A DNA stretch of 64,000 bases. It comes from Martelella lutilitoris. Its GTDB lineage: Bacteria; Pseudomonadota; Alphaproteobacteria; Rhizobiales; Rhizobiaceae. Made by a program: the position numbers and the translations under genes. This document shows, one piece after another, positions 62,523 to 64,000 of the stretch (positions are counted from its first letter, which is position 1; every line of letters starts with the position of its first letter). The stretch lies in contig NZ_VCLB01000004.1 of assembly GCF_005924265.1 (NCBI RefSeq), forward strand, positions 186,001-250,000, given 5' to 3'. Under the pieces are notes generated by a model, which was not told the origin of the DNA, ran no database searches, and saw only the letters and a program-made list of their open reading frames with translations.

Positions 62523-63638
62523 ATGGCCAATCTTTTTGATCCCATCACGATCGGCGATGTCACTCTCGAAAACCGCATCATCATGGGCCCGCTGATGCGC
62601 AACCGCTCTCCTGATGCCATTCCGAACGCGCTGAATGTCGAATATTACCGACAGCGCGCCACGGCCGGTCTGATCATTTCCGAGGCGACCGCGATCACCG
62701 AGCAGGGCCAGGGCTATTCCCATGCGCCGGGCATCTACAGCGATGAAGCCGTCGAGGGCTGGCAGCATGTGACGAAGGCGGTCCATGAATCCGGCGGCAA
62801 GATTTTCTGCCAGCTCATGCATGTCGGCCGGATCTCGCACAAATCTCTGCAGCCTTTCGGTGATCCGCCGGTGGCCCCCTCGCCCATTCAGGCCCGCGCC
62901 AAGACCTTCGTCGTCTATTCCGACGGCACCAGCGATTTCATCGAGACCTCGATGCCACGCCAGCTCAAGCCCTACGAGATTTCCGGCATCATCGAGGACT
63001 ACCGCCGCGCTGCCGCACGCGCCATGGAGGCCGGTTTCGACGGCGTGGAAATCCACGGCGCCAATGGCTATCTCGTCGACCAGTTCCTGCGCTCCGGCAC
63101 CAACCAGCGCACCGATCTCTACGGCGGCCCGCTGGAAAACCGCGCGCGCTTCATGTTCGATGTCGTCGGCGCCATCGCGCGCGAGATCGGTCCCGGGCGC
63201 ACAGCCATCCGTCTTTCACCCGTTGCGCCGTCGAACGACATTTTCGACGAAAGGCCGCAGCCGCTGTTCAATTATCTGGCAAGCCAGCTGAGCGCCTACG
63301 ACCTTGCCTATGTCCATATTGTCGAGGGCGCGACCGGCGGCGATCGCGCCTACCAGCAGGGCCCCGAACCATTCAACTACGACGAAATGCGCGAGACCTA
63401 CTATCGCACCGACGGCTCCGGCGCATGGATGGTCAACAACGGCTATGACCGGCAGCTTGCCATCGATGCGCTGGAAAAGGAGCGCGCCGACCTCATCTGC
63501 TTTGGCCGTCCCTTCGTCGCCAATCCCGACCTTGTGCGCCGGCTTCGGATCAATGCGCAGCTCAATGCGTTGGATCAGAGGACGCTGTTCGGCGGAGATG
63601 AGAAGGGCTACACCGATTATCCCGTGCTCGGCAGCTAA
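62523..63638 (+). CDS. Old yellow enzyme family alkene reductase
   Basis: This 371-residue NAD(P)H-dependent FMN enzyme reduces activated double bonds or nitrate esters. The motifs are ENRIIMGPLMRNRSPDAIPN, FCQLMHVGRISHKSL and EIHGANGYLVDQFLRSGTNQ followed by RTDLYGG. The ending ICFGRPFVANPDLVRRL is typical. The ATG at 62523 follows GGAAAGG. It is transcribed away from the sRNAs and may have its own promoter in the 217-bp gap. Confidence 0.92.
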   Translation: MANLFDPITIGDVTLENRIIMGPLMRNRSPDAIPNALNVEYYRQRATAGLIISEATAITEQGQGYSHAPGIYSDEAVEGWQHVTKAVHESGGKIFCQLMHVGRISHKSLQPFGDPPVAPSPIQARAKTFVVYSDGTSDFIETSMPRQLKPYEISGIIEDYRRAAARAMEAGFDGVEIHGANGYLVDQFLRSGTNQRTDLYGGPLENRARFMFDVVGAIAREIGPGRTAIRLSPVAPSNDIFDERPQPLFNYLASQLSAYDLAYVHIVEGATGGDRAYQQGPEPFNYDEMRETYYRTDGSGAWMVNNGYDRQLAIDALEKERADLICFGRPFVANPDLVRRLRINAQLNALDQRTLFGGDEKGYTDYPVLGS

Positions 63639-63681
63639 GGATCGTGCGCCCTGACGGGCGAGAGAACGGGGTTGCTTCGAC

Positions 63682-64000
63682 ATGCTGAAATTCCTGCGCG
63701 GTGAAATCCTGCTCTTGCAGGCCGTTCCGGCCGCCCTTGTCGCCTATCTTTTCGAGCATGCCGTGATGGAGGCGGGCCAGGTCTTCGCCCTGATGGCAGC
63801 CGCCGTGCTGATCGTTTCGATCGCCTCGGCTTCCATGCGCGTCGCCCATCATGCTGAAATCCTCGCCGCCAAGGCGGGCGAACCCTATGGCACGATGATC
63901 CTGACGCTGTCGGCCGTGCTGGTCGAGGTGCTGATCCTGGTGATCATGATGCAGCAGACCCAGCAGCCGACGCTGGTACGCGACACGATCTATTCCGCCG
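63682..64000 (+). CDS. chaA: ChaA-type calcium/proton exchanger, 5' part
   Basis: The frame starts MLKFLRGEILLLQAVPAALV at 63682 and is open to the window end, so it is partial. Visible segments are FALMAAAVLIVSIASASMRV and AKAGEPYGTMILTLSAVLVE, the conserved CaCA repeat with GEPYGT and Glu. ChaA exchanges Ca2+ or Na+ for protons. The remaining domain lies outside the window. Confidence 0.85.
   Translation, partial: MLKFLRGEILLLQAVPAALVAYLFEHAVMEAGQVFALMAAAVLIVSIASASMRVAHHAEILAAKAGEPYGTMILTLSAVLVEVLILVIMMQQTQQPTLVRDTIYSA

Overview
The window looks like a chromosomal segment of an alphaproteobacterium of the order Hyphomicrobiales (Rhizobiales), most likely Rhizobiaceae or a near relative. 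The evidence is high GC content, a tRNA-Trp/secE/nusG/rplKAJL cluster, an aspartate carbamoyltransferase gene followed by a dihydroorotase-like gene without metal ligands, the order dprA-topA-rnr-DUF983, and an lrp/trxB/LysR block followed by two tandem sRNA genes as at the lsrB-abcR locus of Sinorhizobium. The genus cannot be fixed from sequence alone. Most of the window is ordinary core genome.

Layout. Positions 1-3640 (minus strand) hold rplL, rplJ, rplA, rplK, nusG, secE and tRNA-Trp; rpoB should lie just left of the window. A palindromic intergenic repeat (3796-3936) separates this from a dimethylglycine/sarcosine dehydrogenase-like flavoenzyme, an MscS-type channel, DUF924, an AI-2E family transporter and DUF971. 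A molybdenum cofactor block follows (moaA, an EamA exporter and mobA), then a TPR methyltransferase, yidD, an IscU-like scaffold, hisI, a CBS protein and a rhomboid protease. From 18 to 29 kb come a D,D-carboxypeptidase with a SPOR domain, two OmpA-like lipoproteins, an RND efflux pair and a UvrD-type helicase. From 28.9 to 37.7 kb come a c-di-GMP protein, nicotinamidase, AzlCD, aminopeptidase P, a DUF1127 micro-gene and an AidB-like acyl-CoA dehydrogenase. From 37.8 to 48.4 kb lie pyrB-pyrC'-plsY-dprA and topA-rnr-DUF983.

Positions 48.4-50.45 kb are compositionally foreign. They hold a visibly AT-rich two-gene cassette: an HD-domain dNTP hydrolase-like protein and a YwgA/Panacea-like partner, translationally coupled. 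Next come a guanidinium exporter gene of the SMR family preceded by a guanidine-II (mini-ykkC) riboswitch, a diguanylate cyclase, a spermidine-synthase-like protein, rpmG, an MFS transporter and a CPA2 antiporter. From 56.2 kb there is a 25-residue membrane micro-protein with a clear promoter and ribosome binding site, then two glycosyltransferases, lrp, trxB, an LsrB/VtlR-like LysR regulator, two tandem AbcR-like sRNAs, an old yellow enzyme and the start of a ChaA-type exchanger.

The points most worth follow-up are the HD/YwgA-like cassette as a candidate defence or toxin-antitoxin module, the AbcR-like sRNA pair with a near-perfect inverted repeat at the activator position, the guanidine-II riboswitch, and the metal-ligand-free dihydroorotase beside pyrB.
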